A DNA stretch of 64,000 nucleotides from Fibrobacter sp. UWP2 (GTDB lineage Bacteria > Fibrobacterota > Fibrobacteria > Fibrobacterales > Fibrobacteraceae): contig NZ_FQYM01000010.1 in NCBI RefSeq assembly GCF_900141705.1, forward strand, positions 29,191 through 93,190. The letters run 5' to 3'. This document shows, piece after piece, positions 50,719 through 58,170 of the stretch. Below the pieces are notes generated by a model. It had not been told where the DNA came from. It made no database searches and saw nothing but the letters and a program-made list of their open reading frames with translations. How positions within the stretch are numbered: position 1 is the first letter of the stretch; each line of letters opens with the position of its first letter. Both the position numbers and the translations under genes were made by a program.

Positions 50719-51507
50719 CTACAACCCCGAGAGTTCTTTTGCTTTGGCCTCAATCTGGTCGATGGCGGGTGCAAAATCGATGTTGCCGCCTTGGGCCGAC
50801 GGGCTTTTGCTCGCGTTCAGGAGGATGTTCACGAATACGGAACCCGCGACCACCGCGTGCACGTGTTTGCAGAGCACCTTGGCTTGCTCGCCCGTGCGGA
50901 TGCCGAACCCGCCCAAAATTTTGGAGCCGTGGCGGCCCACTGTGTCGAGGAAGTCGAGAGTGGATTGGTCGATGGTGGTCTCGGAGCCCGTGATGCCCGC
51001 TCGGAGTGCCGCGTAGATGTACGGGAACTTTTTGGCGGCCATGGCCTCTAATCGGTCCTTGGTCATGGATGGGGCTGCCACCGGGATGTTCACGAGGCCG
51101 TACTTTTCGCAAGCGGCGGTGAGGCCCTCGTCGCAATCGAAAGGCAGATCCGGGATGATGCAGCCGGAGATTCCCGCTTCCTTTGCGGTCTTCACGAAGT
51201 TCTCGACGCCAGGAGTGAAGGCTAGGCTTCCGTAGGTCATCACGTAGATGGGCACATCTGGATTTTGCTCGTGGATTTTCTTGATGGTTTCGAAACCCTT
51301 CTTGGTGGAGTAGCCGTTTTCGAGTGCGATGGTCGAAGCCGTCTGGATGGCGGGGCCGTCGGCGCTCGGGTCGCTGAAGGCAAGCTGGATTTCGAGGATG
51401 GAGGCGCCGCCCTTTACGAGGGCGTTTGCGACTTTGATGGAGGTCTCGCCGTCGGGGAATCCGGCAACCAGGTGAGACATTAAGCGGATAGGAGCGTTCA
51501 TAATCAT
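50719..51507 (-). CDS. trpA: Tryptophan synthase alpha chain
   Basis: 262 residues, TIM barrel. GFPDGETSIKVANALVKGGASILEIQLAFSDPSADGP holds the catalytic Glu and the alpha-subunit signature; VGSVF-like AGSVFVNI closes the phosphate site. The enzyme releases indole from indole-3-glycerol phosphate and passes it to TrpB. The signature reads EIQLAFSDPSADGP instead of the usual ELGVPFSDPxADGP, a mild deviation, with the catalytic acid in place. About 90 bases of repeat-like sequence separate it from trpB. Confidence 0.95.
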   Translation of the reverse strand: MIMNAPIRLMSHLVAGFPDGETSIKVANALVKGGASILEIQLAFSDPSADGPAIQTASTIALENGYSTKKGFETIKKIHEQNPDVPIYVMTYGSLAFTPGVENFVKTAKEAGISGCIIPDLPFDCDEGLTAACEKYGLVNIPVAAPSMTKDRLEAMAAKKFPYIYAALRAGITGSETTIDQSTLDFLDTVGRHGSKILGGFGIRTGEQAKVLCKHVHAVVAGSVFVNILLNASKSPSAQGGNIDFAPAIDQIEAKAKELSGL

Positions 51508-51605
51508 ATGGGATGTTTAATGTGGAATGTGGGTTGAGGTTTGAGGTCGGGCCTTTGTCCCTTTGAGGTGCGAGGTGTGGAGTGTGAGATTACACACTAC
51601 ACATT
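51508..51605. repeat. Low-complexity GTG/GAGG repeat cluster between trpB and trpA
   Basis: Made of short variants such as AATGTGGAATGTGG, GGTTTGAGGTCG (also at 19318) and, on the minus strand, AATGTGCAGTGAGGAATGTGTAGTGTG. GTGTGAGATTACACAC forms a short palindrome. The left part of the block on the minus strand also encodes the last residues and stop of TrpB. Confidence 0.5.
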
Positions 51606-52883
51606 CCTCACTGCACATTGCATTGTCTCCGCGTCGTGGATGTCTTGGTTGGCTTCGAGGCGCTTGAGTTCGGCACGGAGGAATTCCTTCCACTTTTCGG
51701 GACGGAACACGGGGCTCGTGATGAACACGTCCTTGTCGCCGCGGCCGCTCATGTTGATGACGAGCGCCTTGTCTTCCGGGAGTTCTTTTGCAATCTTCAT
51801 GGCGGCGGCACCTGCGTGGGCGCTTTCGAGCGCAAACAAAATGCCTTCGTTTTTCGCGAAGAAGCTCACCGCTTCCAGGGCTTCCTTGTCGAGGATGCTC
51901 GTGAATTCTACGCGACCACTCTCGCCGAGGGCGGCCAACTGCGGGCCGATACCCATGTAGTCGAGGCCCGCCGAGATGGAGCGGGTAGGCATGGATTGCC
52001 CGTCTTCGTCGATGAGGAAGCGACTTTTGTAGCCCTGCACAATGCCTTCGCGGCTGGCGTTGCCTGTCATGCGGCTAGCATTTTCGCCCACGTTCGGGCC
52101 GATGCCGCCCGCTTCTGCACCAATCAGGCGCACGTTCGCATCGTTGATGAACGGCGTGAAGATGCCGATGGAATTGCTTCCGCCGCCGACGCATGCGACA
52201 ACTGCAGCGATGTCGATGTTGCGTTCAGCAGCTTGGCGCTTGACTTCCTGCCCGATGATGGACTGGAAGGTGCGAACGATATCCGGGAACGGGGCTGGTC
52301 CGAGTGCGGATCCGAGCACGTAGTGTGTTGTTGCGAAGTTTGTGGCCCAGTCGCGCATGGCTTCGTTCACGGCATCCTTCAAAGTGCGGCTCCCGCTCGT
52401 GACCGGCACGACTTTTGCTCCGTAGAGTTCCATGGTCGCCACGTTCGGCTGCTGGCGACGCACGTCGACTTCACCCATGTACACGACGCATTCGAGACCG
52501 AGCTTGGCGCAGGCGGCTGCAGTGGCAAGGCCATGTTGACCTGCTCCCGTCTCCGCGATGATGCGGGTCTTGCCCATCTTCTTGGCGAGTAGGCACTGCC
52601 CGATGGCGTTGTTGATCTTGTGGGCGCCCGTGTTTGCAAGACCCTCGAGCTTGATGTAAATCTGAGCACCGCCCAAGAGCTTGGTTGCCGTGGGGGCGTA
52701 GTATAGCGGCGTCTCGCGGCCAATGTAGTCGCGCTGGATGACGCGCAATTCCTCGAGGAAATCCGGGTCATTCATGTACTTGCTGAATGCCGCTTCCAGG
52801 TCGTCTAGGGGGCGGCGGATGATTTCGGCAACATACTTGCCGCCGAACTTGTTAAAGAAACCGTTGTCAGATGTAGTGTTCAT
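51597..52883 (-). CDS. trpB: Tryptophan synthase beta chain
   Basis: 428 residues from ATG 52883. PLP lysine in AHKINNAIGQ, the GAGQHG loop, phosphate site GGGSNSIG and the ETGAGQHGLATA block identify TrpB1. It joins indole and serine to make tryptophan. The C-terminal residues after ELKRLEANQDIHDAE (TMQCAVRNV) are encoded by a dispersed repeat. The start was chosen because of the conserved N-terminus and because the upstream frame runs through an attenuator. A trp leader and terminator precede it (52905-53035). Confidence 0.96.
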   Translation of the reverse strand: MNTTSDNGFFNKFGGKYVAEIIRRPLDDLEAAFSKYMNDPDFLEELRVIQRDYIGRETPLYYAPTATKLLGGAQIYIKLEGLANTGAHKINNAIGQCLLAKKMGKTRIIAETGAGQHGLATAAACAKLGLECVVYMGEVDVRRQQPNVATMELYGAKVVPVTSGSRTLKDAVNEAMRDWATNFATTHYVLGSALGPAPFPDIVRTFQSIIGQEVKRQAAERNIDIAAVVACVGGGSNSIGIFTPFINDANVRLIGAEAGGIGPNVGENASRMTGNASREGIVQGYKSRFLIDEDGQSMPTRSISAGLDYMGIGPQLAALGESGRVEFTSILDKEALEAVSFFAKNEGILFALESAHAGAAAMKIAKELPEDKALVINMSGRGDKDVFITSPVFRPEKWKEFLRAELKRLEANQDIHDAETMQCAVRNV

Positions 52884-52904
52884 AAGAGGTTCATGGGTTG
52901 AGGG

Positions 52905-52979
52905 TAAAAAATTAAAGGCCTTCGGGAGTCCGAAAGCCTTTATCAAAACTATTTGTTGAAATCAGCGAAAACGGACTCT
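52905..52979 (-). promoter_or_regulatory. Transcription attenuator in front of trpB
   Basis: On the minus strand, segment 2 (AGAGTCC, 52979-52973) can pair with segment 1 (GGCTCT within the leader peptide codons after the Trp codons) or with segment 3 (GGACTC, 52931-52926), which belongs to the terminator hairpin AAAGGC-TTTCGG-ACTC-CCGAA-GGCCTTT (52941-52914) followed by AATTTTTT. This is the classic switch: a ribosome stalled at Trp codons frees segment 2 to block the terminator. Confidence 0.85.
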
Positions 52980-53035
52980 TACGTTAGAGAGCCCCACCAC
53001 CACTGGTTGTTGTGAATTGCACTATTCAACATCAT
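52979..53035 (-). CDS. trp leader peptide with three consecutive Trp codons (trpBA)
   Basis: An 18-residue frame, MMLNSAIHNNQWWWGSLT, ends in TAA at 52979. Three TGG codons in a row just before hairpin segment 1 make it a tryptophan-sensing leader peptide for the attenuator before trpB. A TACATTTTG element lies 3 bases upstream of the first ATG, so the mRNA may start at the leader codon itself. Confidence 0.88.
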   Translation of the reverse strand: MMLNSAIHNNQWWWGSLT

Positions 53036-53038
53036 GGT

Positions 53039-53047
53039 CAAAATGTA
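53039..53047 (-). promoter_or_regulatory. TACATTTTG promoter element of the trpBA leader
   Basis: Resembles the TATATTTTG elements at 1431 and 48013. It implies an internal promoter between trpCF and trpB. Confidence 0.45.
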
Positions 53048-53079
53048 GGAAGGCTCTAACGATTTGGCAAGGGGTGTGT

Positions 53080-54591
53080 TTATTTTTTTGCGAACAGTCT
53101 CCGTAGTTTTTCTGTGCTCTTGATTCCGGGCGTGTCTTCGACGCCGCTCGAAACGTCAACGAGTTCGGGTTGGAACTTCTCGCAAATTGCGGTGACATTC
53201 TCGGGCGTGATACCGCCCGCAAGCCATAGCGGGATGTCTCCCGCTTTTTCGTGCAGGAGCGATTCGGGGATAGTCTTGCCCGTACCGCCGGGAATGCCTT
53301 CGACTTTCGCATCTAGCATGACGCGCGGCTCTCCGTTCTTGCGGAGGCTGGCAACCTGCTCGAAGTCGGAGGCATCGCCTATGCGGGCCGCGCAGTAGTG
53401 GGCGAGGGTGGTGTCGGCGGCTGACGGCGCGGTTCCGTGGAACTGTACGGCATCGAGAACGCCTTCATGCGCGAGCCTGATGGCAGTTTGCCCTTCGGGA
53501 GAATTTGGGTCGGTAATGACGCCGACGAGGAGTGGGATGTTTTCGGGCGAGCGGTCCGCGCGAATTTTCGTGGCAAAACCGCGCACGAAGTTTTCGTTCG
53601 TGAGGCGCTTTGTGGTGCTGAATACGAAACCGAGCATGTCGGCGCCGAGTTCGGCAGCGAGCAAGCCATCTTCTTCACGGGTGATGCCGCAGATTTTTAT
53701 GAGCGGACGGCTCGCGTGAGAGATGCGGAGGGCATCGCGACGTTCCGCAAACTTTTTCCAGAACCTGCCTTTTGCGTTTTCGCATCCGCTTTCGAAGGCG
53801 CTGACGACATCCTTCGCGAGTGGCGGGTTCTTCGCGACGGCTTCGCCCACCAGGATTCCCGTAAAGCCGAGGCTGCGCGCATAGTCGGCGTCGGCCGGCG
53901 TGTGGATGCCCGATTCAAAGACGGCCTTCGCCGGGAGCTTGCTGCGGACGCTTGCAGGGACCAGCGGGTCGGTGTGGAATGTGGCGAGGTCGCGCGAGTT
54001 GACGCCAGCGACAATCGTCTTTGCCGCGGCATTGCTAAGGGCTTCCGTCACGATTTTCAGTTTGCGGAAGTCGTCGGTTTCGCGGACTTCCACGAACGCC
54101 TGCATGTCAAAAGACTGCGCACGCTTTGCCATCTTCACGAGCTGTTCGTCGTCCAGGATGCGCGCAATCAAAAGAACGGCATCGGCGCCGCAACGGTAGG
54201 CGATATCGATTTCGTCTTCGTACAGCAAGAAGTCCTTGCGGAGAACGGCGCAGGTGTGTAGCCCCTGCTGACGGCGCTTTTCCATCAGGTCTGCAACCGC
54301 AATCAAGTCGCGGAGCGAGCCTTTGAAGAAATTGCTTTCGGTCAGCACCGAAACCGCCTGGGCATGCGCTTCGGCGTAAGTCGTCGCGAGCCCAACCGGG
54401 TCCAAGTCCGGAGCGATATCGCCCTTCGATGGCGATGCGCGCTTGACTTCCAGAATGGCTCCCGCATTACTGAGAAATTCCGTGTGGCCGACGCGGCGTT
54501 TTTCCGGAATATCGATGCCGAAATTCAGACCCAGCCGTTCGATGTCGGCCTTGCGCATGCGCACGATTTTTGAAAGAATATCTTCGCTCAT
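53080..54591 (-). CDS. trpCF: Indole-3-glycerol phosphate synthase / phosphoribosylanthranilate isomerase fusion (TrpCF)
   Basis: 503 residues from ATG 54591. Residues 1-255 are TrpC (ILEVKRASPSKGDIAPDLDP, AVLLIARILDDEQL, GVNSRDLATF), residues about 265-503 TrpF (LIKICGITREEDGLLAAELGADMLGFVFS, VDVSSGVEDTPGIKS). The pair catalyses consecutive steps of tryptophan synthesis; the order C then F is as in E. coli. Upstream sequence to 54642 is a palindromic repeat and not coding. It lies between trpGD and the trpB leader. Confidence 0.95.
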   Translation of the reverse strand: MSEDILSKIVRMRKADIERLGLNFGIDIPEKRRVGHTEFLSNAGAILEVKRASPSKGDIAPDLDPVGLATTYAEAHAQAVSVLTESNFFKGSLRDLIAVADLMEKRRQQGLHTCAVLRKDFLLYEDEIDIAYRCGADAVLLIARILDDEQLVKMAKRAQSFDMQAFVEVRETDDFRKLKIVTEALSNAAAKTIVAGVNSRDLATFHTDPLVPASVRSKLPAKAVFESGIHTPADADYARSLGFTGILVGEAVAKNPPLAKDVVSAFESGCENAKGRFWKKFAERRDALRISHASRPLIKICGITREEDGLLAAELGADMLGFVFSTTKRLTNENFVRGFATKIRADRSPENIPLLVGVITDPNSPEGQTAIRLAHEGVLDAVQFHGTAPSAADTTLAHYCAARIGDASDFEQVASLRKNGEPRVMLDAKVEGIPGGTGKTIPESLLHEKAGDIPLWLAGGITPENVTAICEKFQPELVDVSSGVEDTPGIKSTEKLRRLFAKK

Positions 54592-54617
54592 GTTTCTGTA
54601 CTTCAAAATGAAAGGTG

Positions 54618-54637
54618 ATGCCCGCCTGCGCGGGCAT
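54618..54637. repeat. Palindromic repeat ATGCCCGC-CTGC-GCGGGCAT between trpGD and trpCF
   Basis: An 8-bp perfect GC-rich stem with 4-base loop inside GATGCCCGCCTGCGCGGGCAT-GAC, the look of a widespread intergenic REP element. It may stabilise or partly terminate the trp transcript. Confidence 0.6.
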
Positions 54638-54656
54638 GACATCCATTATTGTTCTT

Positions 54657-56252
54657 TTAGCTATTCGTCGCCACCTTGACTTCCTCAATCTTCTTCAGAA
54701 CGGAGCCGTCTTCCATCGCCTTCATGGCCTTGTCGAAGCCTTCCTTGATGCTGGCGGCCTTCTTGCTGATGTAGAGGGCGGCACCGGCGTTCAGGGCGCA
54801 AGCGTACTTGATGCCCGGGCGGCCCTTGCCGTTCAGCACGTCGAGAGCGAGATTGAAGTTGTCGACGCCCGTACCGCCGGCGAGGTCTTCGGGATCCACG
54901 GAGGGAATGCCGAAGTCCTTGGGATCGATGCGGTAAGTCTTGTACTCGCCATCTTCCAGAATTTCGGCGATGGTCGTCGGCACGCAGGGCGAAATTTCGT
55001 CGTAGCCGTCGTCACTGATGGCGACCATCACGCGCTTCGCGCCGAGGGCCTTCGCCGCCTTGGTGAACGGTTCCAGCACGGTCGTGCTATAGACGCCGAG
55101 CATCAGGTACTTGGCTTCGGCCGGGTTCGTGAGGGGGCCAAGCAGGTTCATGATGGTCTTCACGCCGAGAACGCCGCGAACCGGGCCGGCAAAGCGCATG
55201 GCACTGTGGTAGACCGGAGCCATGAGGAACACGAAGTTCGTCTTGTTGATGACGCTCGCAGCCTTGTCCGGAGTCATGTCGAGCTTGAAGCCTGCAGCCG
55301 TATAGAAGTCGGCGGCGCCGGACTTACTGGAAACCGCGCGGTTGCCGTGCTTTGCAATTTTTGCGCCACAGCTGGCAGCAATCAGGCCGGAGAGCGAGCT
55401 CACGTTGAAGCTTCCCTTGCCGTCGCCACCGGTACCCACGATGTCGGTGAGTTCGTCGCCGCTGTAGGGGAACTTGCGCTTCTTGCTGCTGAGTACCTTC
55501 GCGCAGCCGGCGATTTCATCGGCAACAGGGCCCTTGCTGGAAAGTGCCGTCAGGATTGCGGCCATCTGGCGTTCGTCCATGATGCCGTCAGTCAAGTCTT
55601 CCATGAACATTTCGGCGGTTTCGCGGCTCAAGTCCTTGCCTTCGGTAAGCGTGTTCAAGATTCCACGCACGTCAAGCGGTTCGCGACGGTAGTTGAGGAA
55701 AGCCTTGAAGAATTCGTCGGCGCGTCCGCTGGCAATGGATTCCGGGTGGAACTGCACGCCTTCAATGGGGAGTGTCTTGTGGCGAATGCCCATGATGTCG
55801 CCGTCGGTAGCGCGGGCGGTCACTTCGAAATCCGGGGAAAGCGTCGCTTCGTCAACGACCAGGCTGTGGTAACGCGTGAAGATGTTCTTCTTGCCGATGG
55901 TGCGGAAGAGTCCCTTGCCGTCCAGGTCGATTTCTTCGGCGATGCCGTGCTTGATGAACTTGGCCTGCACAATCTTTGCGCCGAAGGCATAACCGATAGC
56001 CTGGTGACCGAGGCACACACCGAGAATCGGGAGCTTGCCCGCAAAGTGCTTGATGGCTTCCACGGAGACGCCCGCGTCTTCGGGGCGGCCCGGACCCGGG
56101 CTCACAATAAGGCGGCTCGGGTTCAGCTTTTCGATGTCGGCGACGGTGCATTCGCGGCTACGGAGCACGCGGATTTCTTCGTTAGTGATTTTTGCCAACG
56201 CCTGATAGACGTTGTAAGTAAAAGAGTCGTAGTTGTCGATAATGACGATCAT
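54657..56252 (-). CDS. trpGD: Anthranilate synthase glutaminase / anthranilate phosphoribosyltransferase fusion (TrpGD)
   Basis: 531 residues from ATG 56252, one base after the trpE stop. Residues 1-190 are TrpG (MIVIIDNYDSFTYN, catalytic Cys in LGVCLGHQAIGYAFG, His/Glu in VQFHPES). Residues about 200-531 are TrpD (DIVGTGGDGKGSFNVSSLS, the PRPP-binding GTGGD motif, and KHGNRAVSSKSGAADF). The fusion supplies ammonia to TrpE and transfers phosphoribose to anthranilate. Upstream in-frame sequence overlaps the trpE 3' end and is not used. Confidence 0.96.
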   Translation of the reverse strand: MIVIIDNYDSFTYNVYQALAKITNEEIRVLRSRECTVADIEKLNPSRLIVSPGPGRPEDAGVSVEAIKHFAGKLPILGVCLGHQAIGYAFGAKIVQAKFIKHGIAEEIDLDGKGLFRTIGKKNIFTRYHSLVVDEATLSPDFEVTARATDGDIMGIRHKTLPIEGVQFHPESIASGRADEFFKAFLNYRREPLDVRGILNTLTEGKDLSRETAEMFMEDLTDGIMDERQMAAILTALSSKGPVADEIAGCAKVLSSKKRKFPYSGDELTDIVGTGGDGKGSFNVSSLSGLIAASCGAKIAKHGNRAVSSKSGAADFYTAAGFKLDMTPDKAASVINKTNFVFLMAPVYHSAMRFAGPVRGVLGVKTIMNLLGPLTNPAEAKYLMLGVYSTTVLEPFTKAAKALGAKRVMVAISDDGYDEISPCVPTTIAEILEDGEYKTYRIDPKDFGIPSVDPEDLAGGTGVDNFNLALDVLNGKGRPGIKYACALNAGAALYISKKAASIKEGFDKAMKAMEDGSVLKKIEEVKVATNS

Positions 56253-56253
56253 C

Positions 56254-57723
56254 TTAGTTTTCTCCTTCGAGCACGGCGCGGATGGCACCCAATTTTTCAT
56301 TCGTTTCTTCAAATTCGCGGTCGGCGTTGCTGGCCGCGACAATGCCACCACCGGCCTGAAGGCTGATGGTCTTACCCTGCTTTAAGCAGCAACGGATGGC
56401 GATGCAGAAATCCAAGTCGCCATCCGATTCCATGTAGCCAACCGCACCCGCATAGAAGCGGCGCTTGACCTTTTCGAGGCCCGAAAGGATTTCAATCGCG
56501 CTGATTTTCGGGGCGCCGCTCACCGTACCGGCTGGGAAGCTGGAGCGCAGCACTTCAATCGCCTTCTTGGTCTTGGAAACCTTACCCTGCACGTCAGAGA
56601 CCAGGTGAATCACGTGGCTGAACTTTTCGCATTCCATGTACTTGGTCGTTTCCACCGTGCCGGCTTCGCAGACGCGGCCGAGATCGTTACGGGCCAAGTC
56701 CACGAGCATCAGGTGTTCGGCGCGTTCCTTCGGGTCGCCCTTCAGGTTCTTCATCAGGGCTTCATCTTCGGCATCGTCCTTGCCGCGGCGGCGGGTACCT
56801 GCAATCGGGTGAATCGTTGCAATGCCTTCACGCACGCGTACGAGGCTCTCGGGCGAGGCACCGATAAACTGGTGCGTACCGTAATCAAGGAAGAACATGT
56901 ACGGAGACGGGTTCACCGTGCGGAGACGGCGGTAAATGTCGAGCGCCGCGATGTCGCTTGCAAACTGGATGCGGCGAGAAGGTACCGCCTGCACAATGTT
57001 GCCGGCGATGATATGCTTCTGCAATGCTTCGACCTTTTCCACGTATTCCTTGCGGGACTGTTCCAGGTCGGTCATCGTAATGCCCTTGCCGTACTGCTGT
57101 TCCGGGGCGAGGTAGCTGAAGTCGAGGTCGGCGAGGCGGGCCTTCACCTTTTCGATGGCGGCCTTCAAATCAATCTGGTGTTCTTCGTAGTTCAGGGCGA
57201 ACAGGTGAAGCTTTTCGGTAAAGTGGTCGAACACGATGTAGATGTGTCCCACCAGGAATTCAGCTTCGGGAATGTTGAGTTCGTCCACCTGCGGGGCGAG
57301 GCGGATGGTATCGCAGCGGGCACAGAATTCGTAACCGAGGTAGCCCACGCCCGAAGAAGGAATAGGAATCTGGTTGGGCGGCACCGTATTTTCGGCAGAG
57401 ATCAGCGTGAGGGCGTCGAGAATGTCACCTTCGCCTTCCTTGAGGAAGGTGCTTTCCTTGCCGTCGATGATGATGCTCACGTCCTTCTCGTTCTGGCGCA
57501 GACGGAAGCCTTCGTCCACCATCAAGGTAGAGTAGCGGCTACGGCCGTGCGAGAAGCTTGCCGATTCGAAGATAGCCTTCGCACCGAGCTTCTTGCCGAG
57601 CGAAAACGGGGTGTAACGTTCGCCCGGGAGTGCCACGTAAATGCTGTCAGTACGCGGCTCGTAGCCAGGCTGTTGGGTGATGTGGTTGGCCGGTTTGTTC
57701 GGCGACTTTGATGTGTTGGTCAT
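56254..57723 (-). CDS. trpE: Anthranilate synthase component I
   Basis: 489 residues. Chorismate-binding C-terminal half with GASPESLVRVREG, HPIAGTRRRGKDDAED, LMLVDLARNDLGRVCEAGTV and SFPAGTVSGAPKISAIEIL. The N-terminal IFESAS resembles the LLES feedback site where tryptophan inhibits the enzyme. It makes anthranilate from chorismate with TrpG ammonia. First gene of the trp cluster, preceded by leader peptide and attenuator (57806-57941). Confidence 0.96.
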   Translation of the reverse strand: MTNTSKSPNKPANHITQQPGYEPRTDSIYVALPGERYTPFSLGKKLGAKAIFESASFSHGRSRYSTLMVDEGFRLRQNEKDVSIIIDGKESTFLKEGEGDILDALTLISAENTVPPNQIPIPSSGVGYLGYEFCARCDTIRLAPQVDELNIPEAEFLVGHIYIVFDHFTEKLHLFALNYEEHQIDLKAAIEKVKARLADLDFSYLAPEQQYGKGITMTDLEQSRKEYVEKVEALQKHIIAGNIVQAVPSRRIQFASDIAALDIYRRLRTVNPSPYMFFLDYGTHQFIGASPESLVRVREGIATIHPIAGTRRRGKDDAEDEALMKNLKGDPKERAEHLMLVDLARNDLGRVCEAGTVETTKYMECEKFSHVIHLVSDVQGKVSKTKKAIEVLRSSFPAGTVSGAPKISAIEILSGLEKVKRRFYAGAVGYMESDGDLDFCIAIRCCLKQGKTISLQAGGGIVAASNADREFEETNEKLGAIRAVLEGEN

Positions 57724-57805
57724 TTTATCCTCTGGTTTTAAATCCTTTTCCTAGTGTTTTTGTGGACAAAGGCTTTTTTTTCCCGGAGGATTTCAACGAT
57801 TTTGG

Positions 57806-57881
57806 TAAAAGAGAAAGGCCTCCGTGAGTCCGGAAGCCTTTGCTTAAAATCTTGGGTGATTTGCGACAAATACCGGGCTCT
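57806..57881 (-). promoter_or_regulatory. Transcription attenuator in front of trpE
   Basis: Minus-strand segment 2 (AGAGCCCGG, 57881-57873) can pair with segment 1 (GGACTCT at the end of the leader frame) or with segment 3 (CCGGACTC, 57833-57826; 7 of 8 pairs). Segment 3 is part of the terminator stem AAAGGC-TTCCG...CGGAGGCCTTT (57841-57814) followed by CTCTTTT. Same design as the attenuator before trpB. Confidence 0.85.
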
Positions 57882-57884
57882 ATG

Positions 57885-57941
57885 TCAGAGTCCGCGCCAC
57901 CAACGACGGTTAAGGGTTGCACTTGTCGTAAAATTCTTCAT
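57885..57941 (-). CDS. trp leader peptide with two consecutive Trp codons (trpE)
   Basis: The 18-residue frame MKNFTTSATLNRRWWRGL ends in TGA at 57885. Two TGG codons lie just before hairpin segment 1. A TATTTTTG element (57954-57947) ends 5 bases upstream of the ATG. Confidence 0.88.
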   Translation of the reverse strand: MKNFTTSATLNRRWWRGL

Positions 57942-57946
57942 AGCTC

Positions 57947-57954
57947 CAAAAATA
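57947..57954 (-). promoter_or_regulatory. TATTTTTG (-7-like) promoter element of the trp operon
   Basis: Exact TAnnTTTG match directly before the leader peptide, so transcription probably starts at or very near the leader start codon. Confidence 0.5.
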
Positions 57955-58047
57955 CCAAAGCGGAAAAATATCGGCAAGGGGTCGCCCTTAAAAAAGTGAA
58001 ATTTTTTTTGGGCGCTTGAACATTAATATGTAAAAGGCTACTGTTTG

Positions 58048-58128
58048 TGTATCCCGTTTTGTGAACATTTTTTTTGATTATTTGAATAATTCACGTGTTT
58101 ACACTTTATTTTGTTGTTTTGTATCCCG
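58048..58128. repeat. Two direct copies of TGTATCCCG upstream of the second TIGR02147 gene
   Basis: TGTATCCCG at 58048-58056 and 58120-58128, 72 bp apart, both preceded by a TTTG-type run. They could be binding sites for a regulator. Nothing else is visible in the gap 57955-58170. Confidence 0.35.
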
Positions 58129-58170
58129 AGAGCGCTCCGTTTTGAAACAAATAAACATATATTTATGCCC

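Noticed and set aside
51481..52883. Toxin-antitoxin or defence island signals near the trp genes
   Set aside because: The short frames here are complements of trpA/trpB, and no toxin-like domain is visible.
54615..56366. 583-codon plus-strand frame opposite trpGD
   Set aside because: Shadow frame; begins in the REP element and has no recognisable domain.
57814..57954. T-box riboswitch for the trp genes (GGTGGCGCGG looked like the T-box AGGGTGGNACCGCG)
   Set aside because: The motif falls inside the leader peptide codons RRWWRG, and no specifier loop or antiterminator bulge fits; classical attenuation explains the sequence.
58085..58110. Possible fifth parS (TTCACGTG near 58091)
   Set aside because: Only the CACGTG core and two flanking bases match; the outer bases of the palindrome are missing.
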